Positions 1 to 11,700 of a stretch of 64,000 bases of DNA are shown here, in pieces; positions within the stretch are counted from its first letter, which is position 1; each line of letters begins with the position of its first letter. The notes below the pieces were generated by a model, which saw only the letters and a program-made list of their open reading frames with translations, searched no databases and was not told the origin of the DNA. Made by a program: the position numbers and the translations under genes. The stretch covers positions 6,262,001-6,326,000 of the forward strand of contig JAULSU010000001.1 of assembly GCA_030512335.1 (NCBI GenBank), in the 5' to 3' direction. Origin of the DNA: Immersiella caudata (Eukaryota > Ascomycota > Sordariomycetes > Sordariales > Lasiosphaeriaceae).

Positions 1-3000
1 GTGCAATCCAGGGCTCAGGAGGGTGGTTCTGATTGTTTAGAGGCCGAAGAGTTATGTACAAACTTCCAGGAGGGCGAGGAAGGTTGGGGACGCGACTTAT
101 TAAGGGAATGGCAGAACCCTTCTCAGGAAAACATGGGAAAGTGGACGGGAGTGCATGAAACCCCATCTCTCTAGCTTTGCTCATTGTCTCGCACCGGCAG
201 CGGCTCCCATTGCTAGGGATCGAGGACCACGCCCCCCTAGGCAGAGGGTGCGAACAGTCAACGAGGAAGGGGGTGGGCAGATGGTGCAGACGCCAGACTT
301 TGATGATCCTTGCAGGTGGGGAAGGCACTAAGACGGGCACTTGGCAAAGTATCCCCCAAGTCCCCACCTTCAGACCCTCCGCACTGGCTCCCGCTCTGGC
401 TTGTAACAGTACACGGCGCCGCGCCGCCTGCAGGAGATGGGCACAAGGATGGCGGACCATCTCAACCTCTTCTCCTGATGCTTGCCATTCCCTCTAGTAG
501 ACCGCCTGGGCCGATGACGAAAGATCTCGGCTGCCCGACAGGTCAACCCCACATTCACCTTGTCGACCAGCTGACGGGTGCCAGTGTCTTGTCTACTCAT
601 AGGTAGAGATGTTTGTCGTTCTGCCATGGTGCAGGCCCGCAACAGGGAAGGGGCGTGTTTAGAGGTTTGGTAGGCTATGCCACTGCATGCGATTCGATTC
701 TTACTTTATTTTATTTTCGCTCTGCACTCCTGGGCTCAACGGTGCTCGGTGGAGCCAGCCGGGCTGCAAAAAAGGGGATCAGCAATCTCATGGGAATTTG
801 CATGTCATTCTGGGAACCCGCAGAGCTGATCAGGAACGCGGAGCAAGCTTGGCTGCCAGACAGTGCCGCGAAACGTTGGAGCAAGCCAACCCGATTGGTC
901 CCTCCACGATTGGTTCCAAGAATTCGTACGCAGAGCTGCGATGGCGATTCGGCGCTCCCTGCGTGCTGTGATGTCTATCTAGGTGTAACATCCTCCGACC
1001 CAGCGCTGCCTCTGCCCTACGCGAAATGCGAAATAGGGACGCACCATTGCGATCGCAGACAACAGCGATGGTGCGGCTGTATGGAAAGAGAGCACGCTGG
1101 GCAAGGAGCGAGGGTGACGTCAGCGGCGGCAGGGGTAGAGCTCCCGTCTTGAACGCCCAGGTCCTCCCAAAACTCCCTCATCCAGGCTCACCAGGGCATC
1201 GCTGCCCCTTGGTGGGCTGACCTAACGGAGAGCTGCGGCAACGAGCGAGCCAGGACCCCCACACGAGCTTCTCCAGCCCTGGGGGAGCTCCAGCTCGGTG
1301 ACTTTCTGCAGGCAGGGTTTCAAGACAAGCAATAGTCCCCAGACATTTCATCTGTCATCGCGACGGAACACAATGGTCGCACCCTGCGAAAACTGAGGGC
1401 TAAGATGCATGAAGGGACGGCGGGCAGCTGTCATCGCGCCTCGAAATCCGAAGTGCTGGCGGCGGGCGGCCATGATCGCGGCTCGAGGGCGCCAGGCATT
1501 CTCGAATCGGGCCGCTGGTTACCGTGACACAGCTGACGGTGTCCTCAACAGGCAAAAGCCACTCGAACCACACTCTCTCGCCTGACTCCAGCTTTGGAGA
1601 TGCCCGATTCATCGCGGCCACCCAGATTCAGACAGCGTCGAAACGCGCGGCCAATGATCGGAAACACCCCGATCGCGGTCCCTGAACCCTGGACACATGT
1701 GCCTGGAAGGGGAATGGAGCCGGCCTAAACAGCGGGACTTTTCCCAAGCTCGACTCCAGGTTTCGTCGCTGCTGCTCAAGCAGGGAAACCCGACCAACAC
1801 GGAACCACCGGCCACCGTAGGAAAATACCTGCACTAGGGCAAGCTGCTCCGCCCGTACCCTACTTATCCGTGCACCAAGGCAGTAGCCAGCATGGTGTGA
1901 TGTCGAGCAGTAATGTATAGTACTTGCGGGCCGGGAGAAGTGTTCCTGAAGCCCACAGGGTCCAAGGGTCTCACCGACTTGAAGTCTTGGCCTTTGAGCG
2001 ACATCTGCGATCGCCGATGCTGTACATGTCCTCGTTGCTCACGCGGTCAAGATCACGAAGCTCACAGGACGACTCATTGTGAGCTCTCGGCATCCATGCA
2101 ACGCTCTGAACCTCGAACATCTTGAGAGTCCAAGGGGCTTTGCCAGACAGCACCTCAGGCCGCTTTCCCGTCGTTGGCGACCACAGGCAGGCTTTTAATT
2201 GGGACTGTCTGCTCTGGACCGTACCTACGTCAGCGCGTAGTATTTTGTGCGTCTGGTCGTGACAGAAACACGGACTCGAGACAGGGTCCTCCGGTCACAC
2301 AGCTAGACAGCCGCCGTCGAGCTGGATCCCCGAACCCGCACCGGCGCCCTGCATCAAAGATCCGCTCTTCTTTATGACGGTTGATCGATCACCCACCCGA
2401 GCCACATCAAGATCGCGACCCTCCAGGACGGCGCAATTGACCGCCACGTATTTAGGGGGGGTGGGGGGTTCTGTACTCTCATTGCCACGAGCCTCTGCCA
2501 TATGCGCCGGGCGACGGTAGGCGGTCGGCACCTCGGGCGGGTGCTGTGGGCAGGCAAAGCTGCCACCATTCCGACCCCTGGGACCCGAAAATTGCGGGAC
2601 GCCGAGTGAGGAGACAAGGCTGCTGCAAGAAAACCTAACCGCTAACCAGTGGGGTTGCGCCCTAGCGTGGAGATTGGACCCCTACACCTGACGCGGCCAA
2701 CGACAGCTGCCGAGCAGGCGAGGAACAAATGCTCCGGGGGCGTGGGCGAAGATGGCTGTCGGCAGAGTAAGGGCAACCTAGAATACGTAGAGCCGCGAGG
2801 TGGTGGGCGCGCCCCCCAGGGCAGAGACGCGACGACTGTCCAGAGGATCGCGGGGGCATGGCAGAGATGGGATTCCAAGAAACTCCCAGATGCGAAATGG
2901 CAGAATGCGCTAGACGCTGACTGCCTTGGAAGAAGGGCAGTGGCTCCAAGGTTTTGCGGGAGGGACACCGGGCAAAAATGACGACAGCTCATCGAGATCG

Positions 3001-5560
3001 AAAGTCAGGGTCTTCTGTCGGTGACTGACGGCCGGGGATGAGTGCGTTCATTCTGAGGGTCGATCGAGGTTTTGCGTCTGGATCGAGGCGCCTCGCGAAC
3101 GGCAGCCACGCAAAGCGCGGGAAGCCCCACTTGCGGTAGCAAGCCCCTGCTCCAGCCTGGCGCCAGCGCGGGACCACCCAACAAACCCTCTCCTCTGGTG
3201 CATGGGGATTGTCGCTTGGTTCGCTTTTGAGCTGCAGCCCGTGATGCCCCGAGGGCGCTGGAGGGCACAAGTTTGGTGGTACGCGACTTTTTTTTTTTTC
3301 CTCCCCCCCTTCCCCTCGGCAGCCTGTCCCTGGTGGGGTTTCTGTGGCCCGTTGTGGCATCAGCAGTGGCTGCTCTGTGACTGGACCCTGCAGCGTCGCA
3401 AAGCCTACCTTCCCACGCTCTTCTGGGTACATTTATGGTGACATCCAGTATCGGCTGTGAGGATGCGACTAAGTACCTCCCTCCCTGCCTGTCATTTCAC
3501 ACACTTTTTTCACCACACCCCCGATAAGCCCACAGCAGGTTTGCCAGCCCGGCCGGAGCAGCTTCTCCGGCCAAAGCGCGGAACGCTCGTTCTTGCTCAC
3601 CATGTACCGATACAAACCTCCGAGTCATCGCGGGAGAAGGAAGTGGCCGAGGGTTTCATGACCCTGTCAGCCCGTCGAACCCTTCGCCTTGGTGCGACCC
3701 CGAAAGGGTCAACGAACTTGCTCGCGATACAAAGCGGCCAATATGTCCCTCCCGCCTGGAAGCGGAGTTACACAACGCGATTGTCACGATCGTGCGCTAC
3801 GACGACCATCACCGCAACGCTTGTTGGCCGTGGCAACAGCAGCTCCGCGTCAACATCAGCGTCAAGTATGGATGGCATCGCAAGGTGAGCATCGACCCGG
3901 ACTGTGCGCAATACCTTGATGACGCTATCTAGAAGGCAAGACCCTGCCAAACAGGTCCTCGTATGAGGTCTGTTTCTGCTGCTGGGGTTGCTCCAAAACC
4001 ATTGGCCGCAGTGCATGGGGGTGCCGATGGATCTCCCGGCAATCATAAGATTGATATGTCAGGGTCTTCTCTATCAAGCTCTCCCTCACCTTCAGAGGTG
4101 CGTGCACGCTGGCTTGGTGAGAACGGTATTTGGCATGCAGGCGGACTAGGCTACTGCGAGCTTGACACCATAGATCCGTCATAAATCCCACCTCGCCCGC
4201 AAGATCACACGTTCGGGAAGCTTCCTGGCCGTCTCGTCACTTCGCCGCCAGACAGACATCCGCAAATTCCCCAGCCACGCAAGCAGAAGGCTTGCCTAGA
4301 ACTCTCCCGGCTCGCCGCTTGACAAACACGCCCAGGGTCTACTGCAGTTGCCGGCGCGACACAAGCAGCATTTCGCTGGCTTTGATAGCTCACCGGCTTG
4401 GCAGCATTTTTGGCAACCACCAGGGACTCTATTATTCGAGGCAAGAGCATCGATACCAGCGGCGGATAGGACGGCACATCAAAGACGGGCCAAGAAGAGG
4501 ATATGGCCATTTCCCCTCCCTCCAAGATCCACATGGGATTCCATTTCTGCTCGAATTCTTTATCATCGAAGTCCGTATGGGAATCCATGAGAAGATGGTT
4601 GCCTATATAGAGCCCTCTATTGGTGAGGAACGCGTGGCCGTAACCCCACTTACCCCTCCCTGACAACCCATGATGCTGGTGACTAGGACGCAGCCCTCGA
4701 ACAGGAGATGATGGACGGAAGGATGTAAAAGGAGGCGCCAATTGGCCTGCTCTCCGTTACCAGCTGCATCTATGATTCGAAAACCACTGGAATTGGGTTT
4801 CCCAAGCATCTGTCGGAGCCGAAGTGTTTCTACAAAGCCGTATTCAGGCGGTACTTGCCGCTGACTTGCGCAAAAGAATATAAGATCAGTTTTCGCGTTT
4901 GGTCGTCGGTCAGAAGGTGTTAGGTCGCTTTCCCAGCTGGCATGGCATTTTGGTTGTGAAACATGGCATTTCCACAAATGCCATCCCAGCTAGCTTTTTG
5001 GCGGCGACCAAATCCCCCACAACCCTCGGATCTTCTCATGTTCAAGACCTGTGGTCGGGGGTGCTCGGTATTCAACATTTCTGACTTTTCCCCCTGATGC
5101 CTGATCCTACTTCAGTGTCCCTAGACGTTTGTGGTACACCAAAGGTCGAAGTCTTGCGGGCTGCCACTGGCTTGGCGGCAGCTCCACGTCGTCGTGACAG
5201 ATTGCGGAGAAGCTGTTGGTATGATGGGCGGACAGCCTCTAAAATCAACACTCGTCCTACTTGCATTGGAGCCGCTAAAGTCCATCAGGACGGGAAGAAA
5301 CTCAACATCACTCCCTCACGATCCTCAAAATCCGGGGCGGTATGCATAGTCCTAGGTTAAACGTTGATATAGGAAATCACGTACAAGGTAAATAGCCGTA
5401 TAATTTGGCATTCCACGACTCCAAATGTTTGTTGGACCCCTTTCCCCTTTCTCCCACGCCCAGAAAAACGCCGCTGGTAACCCATGACACAAGCCACCAC
5501 GCCAAAAGTATGCACAACTAAAAAAATAAAATAAATAATAAGCCATGGCTGGATGAACCC
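1..5560. other. gene-free spacer, 5.5 kb
   Basis: No open frame here exceeds about 180 codons, and none shows a recognisable domain or a plausible spliced continuation on either strand. Visible landmarks are a long T/C-rich tract near 3288-3318, G-runs near 2454-2468, and a perfect small hairpin at 4963-4984. Base composition is similar to the other spacers, with no AT-rich block that would suggest heavy RIP-type mutation. The right end should contain the 3' UTR of PRP31. A frame at 4205-4741 (-) and an overlapping one at 4603-4977 (-) look slightly protein-like but match nothing I recognise. Confidence 0.6.
4963..4984. repeat. perfect 9-bp stem, 4-nt loop hairpin
   Basis: ATGGCATTT (4963-4971) pairs perfectly with AAATGCCAT (4976-4984) across a CCAC loop. 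Further outward, AGCTGG near 4936 and CCCAGCT near 4985 could extend a broken stem, and a second copy of CATGGCATTT lies just upstream at about 4941. It is in the spacer downstream of PRP31, about 580 bp from its stop. The function is unknown. Confidence 0.7.
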
Positions 5561-7447
5561 TTATGCACCCGACTTGGTTGCTCCTGTATCAACCTTTTTG
5601 CTAGGAGGAAGCTCGGGCTTCTTGAAGCCATCATTGACTTGCGTGAATGTGCCACCCTTGAACCATCGATCCTCGTCTGCCTTGCGCTTCCTGCTCAGCT
5701 CAGCCTGCACCTTGGGGTCCACAAGTTCCAAGCCCTGCATTGGCGTAAATGCCAGAGACGAGACCGTGCCCGCCATGGAGTTGCCCACGGTGGTGCCCAC
5801 GCCCGAGGTCCGAAGACCTTTGCCGCCAGCGAGGCTGATGTTTCCTGCACCGGCCCCGGCAAAACTTCTGAGTGACGATGCGGCTCCGCTGGTGAGGGAG
5901 CTCGCGCCGCCCCAGCCTTTGCTCTTCGCGCTGAGCTTGGCACGGGTGCGCTGGTCGATCTGCGTTGCGCGCAGACGGCCATCATCCCGGGCGCCGATCA
6001 TACCCATGCCCTTTGTGCTGTCACCAGTGCCGTAGCCAACCTCCTTCTCTTCCTTTCCGAACGCCATGCGGTTCTGCGCTTTGCGGAGATCTGTCATGGC
6101 GGTAGCCTCCTTGGCCTTACGGGCGCGGCGACCGCCTCGCTTGCGGCTCAGTTTCTCATCTGGGGCGGGGAGGGCGCGAGCGCCCTTGTTGAGGGGCTTT
6201 TGCTGGAGTTTGTCAAGGCGGTCGAGGCACATGTCCTTGAGGCGCTCGCCTTCTGAGCCGTCTCGGAACTGGTGGAAGCAGTCGGTGCGAGCACACATGA
6301 CGATCTTGTTGGAGAACATTTTGATTGCTTGCTTTCGGAGGTCATGTGGAATGCTCCTGATCACGTCGGACTGATAGATGAAGCCTTGCTGGCGGATACC
6401 GACATTTGTGGCCAGGGCCGTGCTGTTTTGCTTCTTGTGTCCCCAGGCTGCCAAGTTGCAGGCTGGGGCTTTGGAGAGACCAGTGAGACCACCAGCCTGG
6501 TTGAGCAGCTGGGCTGCCGTCAGGGAGCCAATGAGTGCTGTGAGGTTCGGTGCGAAGATGTTCATGCGCGACTGGACGTATTCTGTAAGGATCCTTTTGG
6601 CCCTGTCCAGGGCTATGACCATCTCGCACGCCTGGACGACACGTTGGAGCTCATCCTGGGGCATTTTCTGACCCTTGGACGTTGTAGCTTCAACCGTGAC
6701 AATCATCAGAGATGGCCCATCGAGAATCGATTTGAGGGTTACACCGAGGGGGTTGTTCGCCGAAACCTGCAGCGCCTTGATGCTCTCCGAGTCCATGGGC
6801 CCGTTGCCCAAGATGGCGACCACCTTCGCATACTCGAGCGGGTTGGTGATGAGGGTTTCCAGCTCTGGAAACCGCACGGAGTAGTGGTCTCGGATGAACT
6901 TGTGCACCAGGGCTATCTCGTTGTCGATCGAAGTAGACAGGCTGTTGGACTGGGTGAGCAAGTGGTACTCGGGATGGTCCTCGACGTTGCCAATGTCTGC
7001 GGCTTGGGCCGGCTTCGACTGGTAGTGTTCTATTTTCTGCAAGGCCGGAGAACAATGGTCAGGGCTAGCGCTCGAGGAAAGAGATGTAAACACTTTTCTA
7101 TTGCGAATATGGGGGCAAGGGATACGAAAACGGGGGGAACTAACCTCGAGGATTGGTGTCAATGTTTCCATCAGGCTGGCAACGGTCCGGACGTCGCGAA
7201 CTGCTCCCAACTGCATTTTCTCGATTCTCTGTTTAGAATCTTCGTCGGGACTGCTGCCTTCCACTCCTCCCATAGCATCATCTGCGTCCGCTTCGTTATC
7301 ATCATCCTTGTACTCCTCCATTAGCATGTCGCCGCTATGGTGATCGCCGTTTGAGAGGCCGTAGAGGTCATCGTCGCGGTCGTCGTCGCCGGCATCCGAG
7401 CCGGAACCTTCGAAGTCTTGAAGGAGCTCGTCTGCAAGTGTCGACAT
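5561..7447 (-). CDS. PRP31: U4/U6 snRNP protein Prp31
   Basis: Spliceosome assembly factor that binds the U4 snRNA-Snu13/15.5K complex and bridges U4/U6 to U5 in the nuclear tri-snRNP. Exons are 7145-7447 and 5561-7036; the intron at 7037-7144 starts GTTAGT and ends TTGCAG, giving 592 aa. The N-terminus is acidic (residues 10-75). Helical domain and NOP core span roughly 100-355, including GGLTGLSKAPACN (about 282-294) and QGFIYQSD (about 318-325), typical of the Prp31/Nop56/Nop58 fold. The Arg/Lys-rich Prp31 C-terminal domain follows from about 365 (KRGGRRARKAKE near 400), with a Gly/Ser-rich tail. The 108-nt intron is a multiple of three and has no stop, so retention would insert 36 residues after Glu101; family homology favours removal. 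It is divergent from CLF1, 380 bp between the two ATGs. Identity is very secure. Confidence 0.96.
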   Translation of the reverse strand: MSTLADELLQDFEGSGSDAGDDDRDDDLYGLSNGDHHSGDMLMEEYKDDDNEADADDAMGGVEGSSPDEDSKQRIEKMQLGAVRDVRTVASLMETLTPILEVSSPRFRIPCPHIRNRKVFTSLSSSASPDHCSPALQKIEHYQSKPAQAADIGNVEDHPEYHLLTQSNSLSTSIDNEIALVHKFIRDHYSVRFPELETLITNPLEYAKVVAILGNGPMDSESIKALQVSANNPLGVTLKSILDGPSLMIVTVEATTSKGQKMPQDELQRVVQACEMVIALDRAKRILTEYVQSRMNIFAPNLTALIGSLTAAQLLNQAGGLTGLSKAPACNLAAWGHKKQNSTALATNVGIRQQGFIYQSDVIRSIPHDLRKQAIKMFSNKIVMCARTDCFHQFRDGSEGERLKDMCLDRLDKLQQKPLNKGARALPAPDEKLSRKRGGRRARKAKEATAMTDLRKAQNRMAFGKEEKEVGYGTGDSTKGMGMIGARDDGRLRATQIDQRTRAKLSAKSKGWGGASSLTSGAASSLRSFAGAGAGNISLAGGKGLRTSGVGTTVGNSMAGTVSSLAFTPMQGLELVDPKVQAELSRKRKADEDRWFKGGTFTQVNDGFKKPELPPSKKVDTGATKSGA

Positions 7448-7827
7448 ATTGGCCTAGTGTTGCCTGTCGTCGGTTGCAGATGGGCGCAATCGTGGTGTGA
7501 GTCTTGGTTGCAGCTGAGAATTAAATGCCTGTTGGATGGCTTGCCAAGGTGAAGATGGCGATGCGCTGCAGTTTTGCGCCTTGGCGACATTTACGTACTC
7601 CATTCCCTATTCCGGATTTCATTTCATATCTTATGGCGGCTGAGCTAGTCGCAAAATTCCGCAAAATTCCGTAATCTTTCAGAGATTTATTTCAATGGGG
7701 TGTGACGAAACCTAAATTTCATTCAACCTCCAGCCTCAGAATTGCCCCACTTATTTTCCAGGCAGGGTCAACGATCGCTCACAGCCATCGACGACAAGAG
7801 GACGTCTGTTGCTTCGACGCCTTCAAG
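7448..7827. promoter_or_regulatory. bidirectional PRP31/CLF1 promoter region
   Basis: The 380 bp between the start codons of the two divergent splicing-factor genes must hold both promoters. A perfect tandem decamer, GCAAAATTCC twice, lies at 7651-7670 near the middle. No canonical TATA box is evident. The part next to CLF1 is its presumed 5' UTR. The region is identified from layout only; transcription starts are not visible. Confidence 0.7.
7651..7670. repeat. tandem decamer in shared promoter
   Basis: Two exact, abutting copies of GCAAAATTCC, about 160-180 bp upstream of CLF1 and about 205-225 bp upstream of PRP31. The spacing and position suit a paired transcription-factor site, but I do not recognise the motif. 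Confidence 0.7.
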
Positions 7828-9959
7828 ATGGAATCTTCGCGTGGCCCACCGCGGGTCAAGAACAAGGCGGCCGCGCCGGTGCAGATTTCAGCCGAACAGC
7901 TCCTGCGCGAGGCCGTCGATCGACAGGAAGTTGCGCTCCAGAAACCCACACAGCGCTTCCAGGACCTCGAGGAGTTGAAGGAGTATCAAGGACGCAAGCG
8001 TCGGGAGTTTGAGGACTATGTTCGTCGCAATCGCGTCCGACTCGCGAACTGGCTGCAGTATGCCCAGTGGGAGTTGGAGCAGAAGGAGTTCGCGAGAGCC
8101 CGATCCGTATTCGAACGCGCTCTGGATGTGCATCCGAACAATACTCGTGCGTTGACCTGTTTCCCCTTGTATTTCACGTAGGCCCTGATGCTAACTGTTT
8201 TATTTTAGAACTCTGGATTCGATATGTCCAAGCCGAGATCAAAAACCGCAACATCAACCACGCGCGCAACCTACTGGACCGGGCTGTCACGCGTCTGCCA
8301 CGTGTGTCGTCGTTATGGTACCAGTACCTGTATGTCATGGAAATGCTGGGCGATATTCCCGGAACCAGACAAGTCTTCGATCGGTGGATGAAGTGGGAGC
8401 CAGATGAGCAGGCTTGGAGCGCCTACATTCGGTTGGAGAAGCGATATGGCGAGTACGACAGGGCCAGGGAGGTGTTCAGGGCCTTCACTGCAGTCCATCC
8501 CGAGCCGAGGACGTGGCTCAAGTGGACAAAGTTTGAAGAGGAGTACGGGACGAGTGACATGGTTCGGGAGGTCTTCCAAACTGCTATCCAGACCATTGCC
8601 GAGACGCTGGGGGATGACGCCGTGGACGAGAAGATCTTCATCGCCTTTGCACGATACGAAGCGCGTTTGCGCGAGTACGAGAGGGCGCGCGCCATCTATA
8701 AGTTTGGTCTGGACAACCTACCACGGTCCCGGTCTATGGCCCTCCATGCGCAGTACACCACTTTCGAAAAACAGTTTGGCGACAAAGAAGGTGTTGAGGA
8801 TGTCGTCCTCACGAAGCGCAGAAGGCTTTACGAAGAGCAGGTCAAGGAGAATCCGCAAAACTACGACGTCTGGTTTGATTTTGCCCGCCTAGAAGAGAGT
8901 GGAGGCGACGCAGACCGAGTGCGCGAGACGTACGAGAGAGCCATCGCTCAGATTCCCCCAACCCAGGAGAAGCGTCACTGGCGCAGATATATCTTCCTCT
9001 TCCTCTTTTACGCGATATGGGAGGAGAGAGAGGCGAAGGATACCGAGCGAGCTCGACAAATATACGACACATGTCTCAACCTGATACCTCACAAGAAGTT
9101 TACCTTTGCCAAGGTCTGGGTTGCCAAAGCCCATTTTGAAATTCGGCAGGGCCAACTCACGACCGCCAGGAAAACGCTCGGTCGTGCCATTGGCATGTGC
9201 CCCAAGGACAAGGTATTTCGAGAATACATATTACTAGAGCAGAAGCTTTACGAGTTCGAGAGATGCCGAACTCTCTACGAGAAGCACATCATGTACAACC
9301 CGGCAAACTGCCAAACATGGATCAAATGGGCAGAGTTGGAGCGTGGCTTGGACGATCTAGACCGAACCCGCAGCATATTTGAGCTCGCCATCAACCAGCC
9401 CATCCTCGACATGCCCGAGGTAGTATGGAAGGCATACATCGACTTCGAGGAGGAAGAAGGTGAGTACGAGAAAACCCGCGAGCTTTACGAGCGCCTGCTT
9501 GAGAAGGCCGACCACCCCAAGGTCTGGATCAGCTACGCCCAGTTCGAGATCAATGTGCCCGAGGAGGACGATGAGCCCGCAGGAGGCGAAGACGAGGAGC
9601 GCCCCATCAGCGATGAGGCCAAGGCAAGGGCCCGCAAGGTCTTCCAGCGTGCTCACGAGAGCATGAAAGACCGCGAGCTCAAGGCCGAGCGCGTATCCCT
9701 CCTGAGCGCATGGCTCGCCTTCGAGAAGACGCATGGGGCAGACGAGGATATCGAGAAAATCCAGAAGCAGATGCCCCGCAAGACAAAGAAGAAGAGAAAG
9801 CTGGATGACGATACTTGGGAGGAGTACGTCGACTACGTGTTCCCGGCGGACGACCAGCAAAACAAAAACCTCTCAAACTTGTTGGCAATGGCGAACGCAT
9901 GGAAGCAGACCGGCGGATCGGTCGCCGCTGCGCAGATTGGAGCTAGCCGCAGCGATTAG
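7828..9959 (+). CDS. CLF1: pre-mRNA splicing factor Clf1/Syf3 (crooked neck)
   Basis: HAT-repeat scaffold of the NineTeen complex, needed for activation and structure of the spliceosome in the nucleus. Exons are 7828-8146 and 8209-9959; the 62-nt intron (GTGCGT...TTTTAG, branch GCTAAC) joins NNT to QLWIRY, giving 689 aa, the usual fungal length. Repeated HAT signatures (aromatic spacing such as ARSVFERAL, ARNLLDRAV, AREVFRAF, ARQIYDTCL, TRSIFELAI, TRELYERLL) run from about residue 50 to 640. A basic PRKTKKKRK stretch near the C-terminus is a probable nuclear localisation signal. The ATG at 7828 is chosen because MESSRGPPRVKNK is the family-like N-terminus; an in-frame upstream ATG at 7702 would add 42 unrelated residues. 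It is divergent from PRP31, another spliceosome component. Confidence 0.96.
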
Positions 9960-11700
9960 GGCACATACATGTTGTTATTATCAATCTAATCTGGGAAGCC
10001 TATGCATGAACCTGTCTTGGTTCCACCAAGGGCAAGTAAGCATAGCAAGAGCTTCAGGAGTCAGGCTTCACCAAGTCTGCGGTACCCCCAAAAACAACAG
10101 TCAATGTATCGACAGTGTATCGACAGGATACAAACCCCTTCGATCCCCAATACCCTAGGAAGCGACGTGACGTACCAGCTCAGCCTAGTTCCGTGCCCAA
10201 TGTTACACAGTCCCCTCTTAAAACACCGCGGGCGTACCAGCCCAGAGACATGTATCTACATGGTCTGTAAATGACGTGCGTGCCTATTTCGGAATGCTAA
10301 GCTTTCTCTTGGCGCGGGAGCGGCTCTGCAGATGAACATCATCGCCCTCGGCACGCTAGTCCCTGAGTTGTTATCCCAAGACACCGACTTTTCCGAGGGT
10401 AGGTATCGTGGATGAGGTTTCCCTGGCTAGTTGGAGCTCCACTTTCGGCAGTAGTACTAGGGATGTGCGACGTCATTGCTTTCGGTGAGGGCCCGGTATG
10501 TGTTGGACCGCGAGTATTGGCCGATATAGACTAGTTATCACACAGCCAGGAGAACTATCAAGGCGATGAGGTCCCAGCCGATCATTCCCCCAGAAATTTA
10601 CGTTGACTATCCCCTGGCGCTAGCTGAATGGGCTGCCTGGCTTCCGAGAAATGCTAACCCGCCGGTTACAGCTTGATACTTGGATGTGACATAGCAACAC
10701 AACACTGAAGGGGGTCTTTTCATCATAGATACACATCATTCCCATGTCATTGGTGTATCCATATCAACCCATGACCAACATATCTGGACAGAAGAATCCG
10801 AGGAGTAAAGGAAAAAGATACATGATAAATGTCGCTGGATGATAAAGACAAACGTAACCATATCAAATCCCATGTCGTTCATCCATCCATCCCTAAAAGA
10901 GGGTATCGTTCCCGCCTAGCCTGTCTGTACCCACGTCGCGCCACACCCCGAGTTCCCGCTCCGACCCCCTCGTGCCCTGATCTCCTCGCTTAGTGACTTA
11001 CTGCCGTGCAACCTGCCTCTGAGACAAAATGCCGCCTTCTTCTCCGAAGGGGGGTTAATGTGGGATTGTGGGTGTGGGTGCTAAAACTGTCCAAAAAAAG
11101 ACACCAGCTCCGGCAGCTGTACTGCGTCGATCGATTGGGATTACGGCCCCTTGGTCTGCCTGTATGTCTGCTTTAATGGCGGCGGTCTGTCACACAAATA
11201 TTAATTAGGAAATGCTCTTGTAAGTAGTAAGTAGGTAGTAAAAATGCCACTGCATTTATAGTGTAGGCGTCTTGCGAGCAAGAAGGGCTGGCTGGCTGGT
11301 TTGGTCTCGTCCAGCCCACAGCGTCATAGCCAGAGCATGATGAGAAGAAGAGAAACCCCGAGTGTGTGAGACATGTGAGTTGACTAGCCCCCTCGAGTCC
11401 GTCGTCCCGGTGCCCAACTCCCTCGTCGTCTGAGGTAAAGAAGCGAAAAAGCACGTGAAATCTGCAACGCCGTGCGACATGAACCCCAAGACGAGATTCC
11501 TTCAGTGTTGGTCATAACCGTCGTGAATGTCATGATGTGTAACGACATGGAATACGAGCTTGGAGATGTTCGGAAGGAGAGTTGGGTAGGAGATGTCCGC
11601 GAGCCCAGTCGTATGCAGCGATCGGAAGCGTGTAAAGGACGGCAGGGAGGGGGGGGGGCGGTAGGCAGGCATATTTGACAGGGATGTGTCATGTCTCCCT
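9960..11700. other. spacer, tail-to-tail CLF1 / DUF3824 gene
   Basis: 1.7 kb between two convergent genes. It should contain both 3' UTRs. The frames present are short (under 142 codons) and low-complexity. A G-rich run lies at about 11640-11658. I see no RNA gene or repeat family. Confidence 0.6.

Noticed and set aside
4205..4977. Two overlapping minus-strand frames resembling a decayed gene
   Set aside because: Some stretches (GFRIIDAAGNGEQANWRLL) look protein-like, but no family was recognised and no splice join gave a sensible protein.
6272..7324. 350-codon open frame on the plus strand opposite PRP31
   Set aside because: Mirror frame of a strongly conserved gene; its length follows from the codon bias of PRP31, and it shows no domain of its own.
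9357..9860. 167-codon frame opposite CLF1 with Leu/Val-rich sequence
   Set aside because: Antisense shadow of the HAT repeats; the apparent hydrophobicity is the complement of Glu/Lys/Asp codons.
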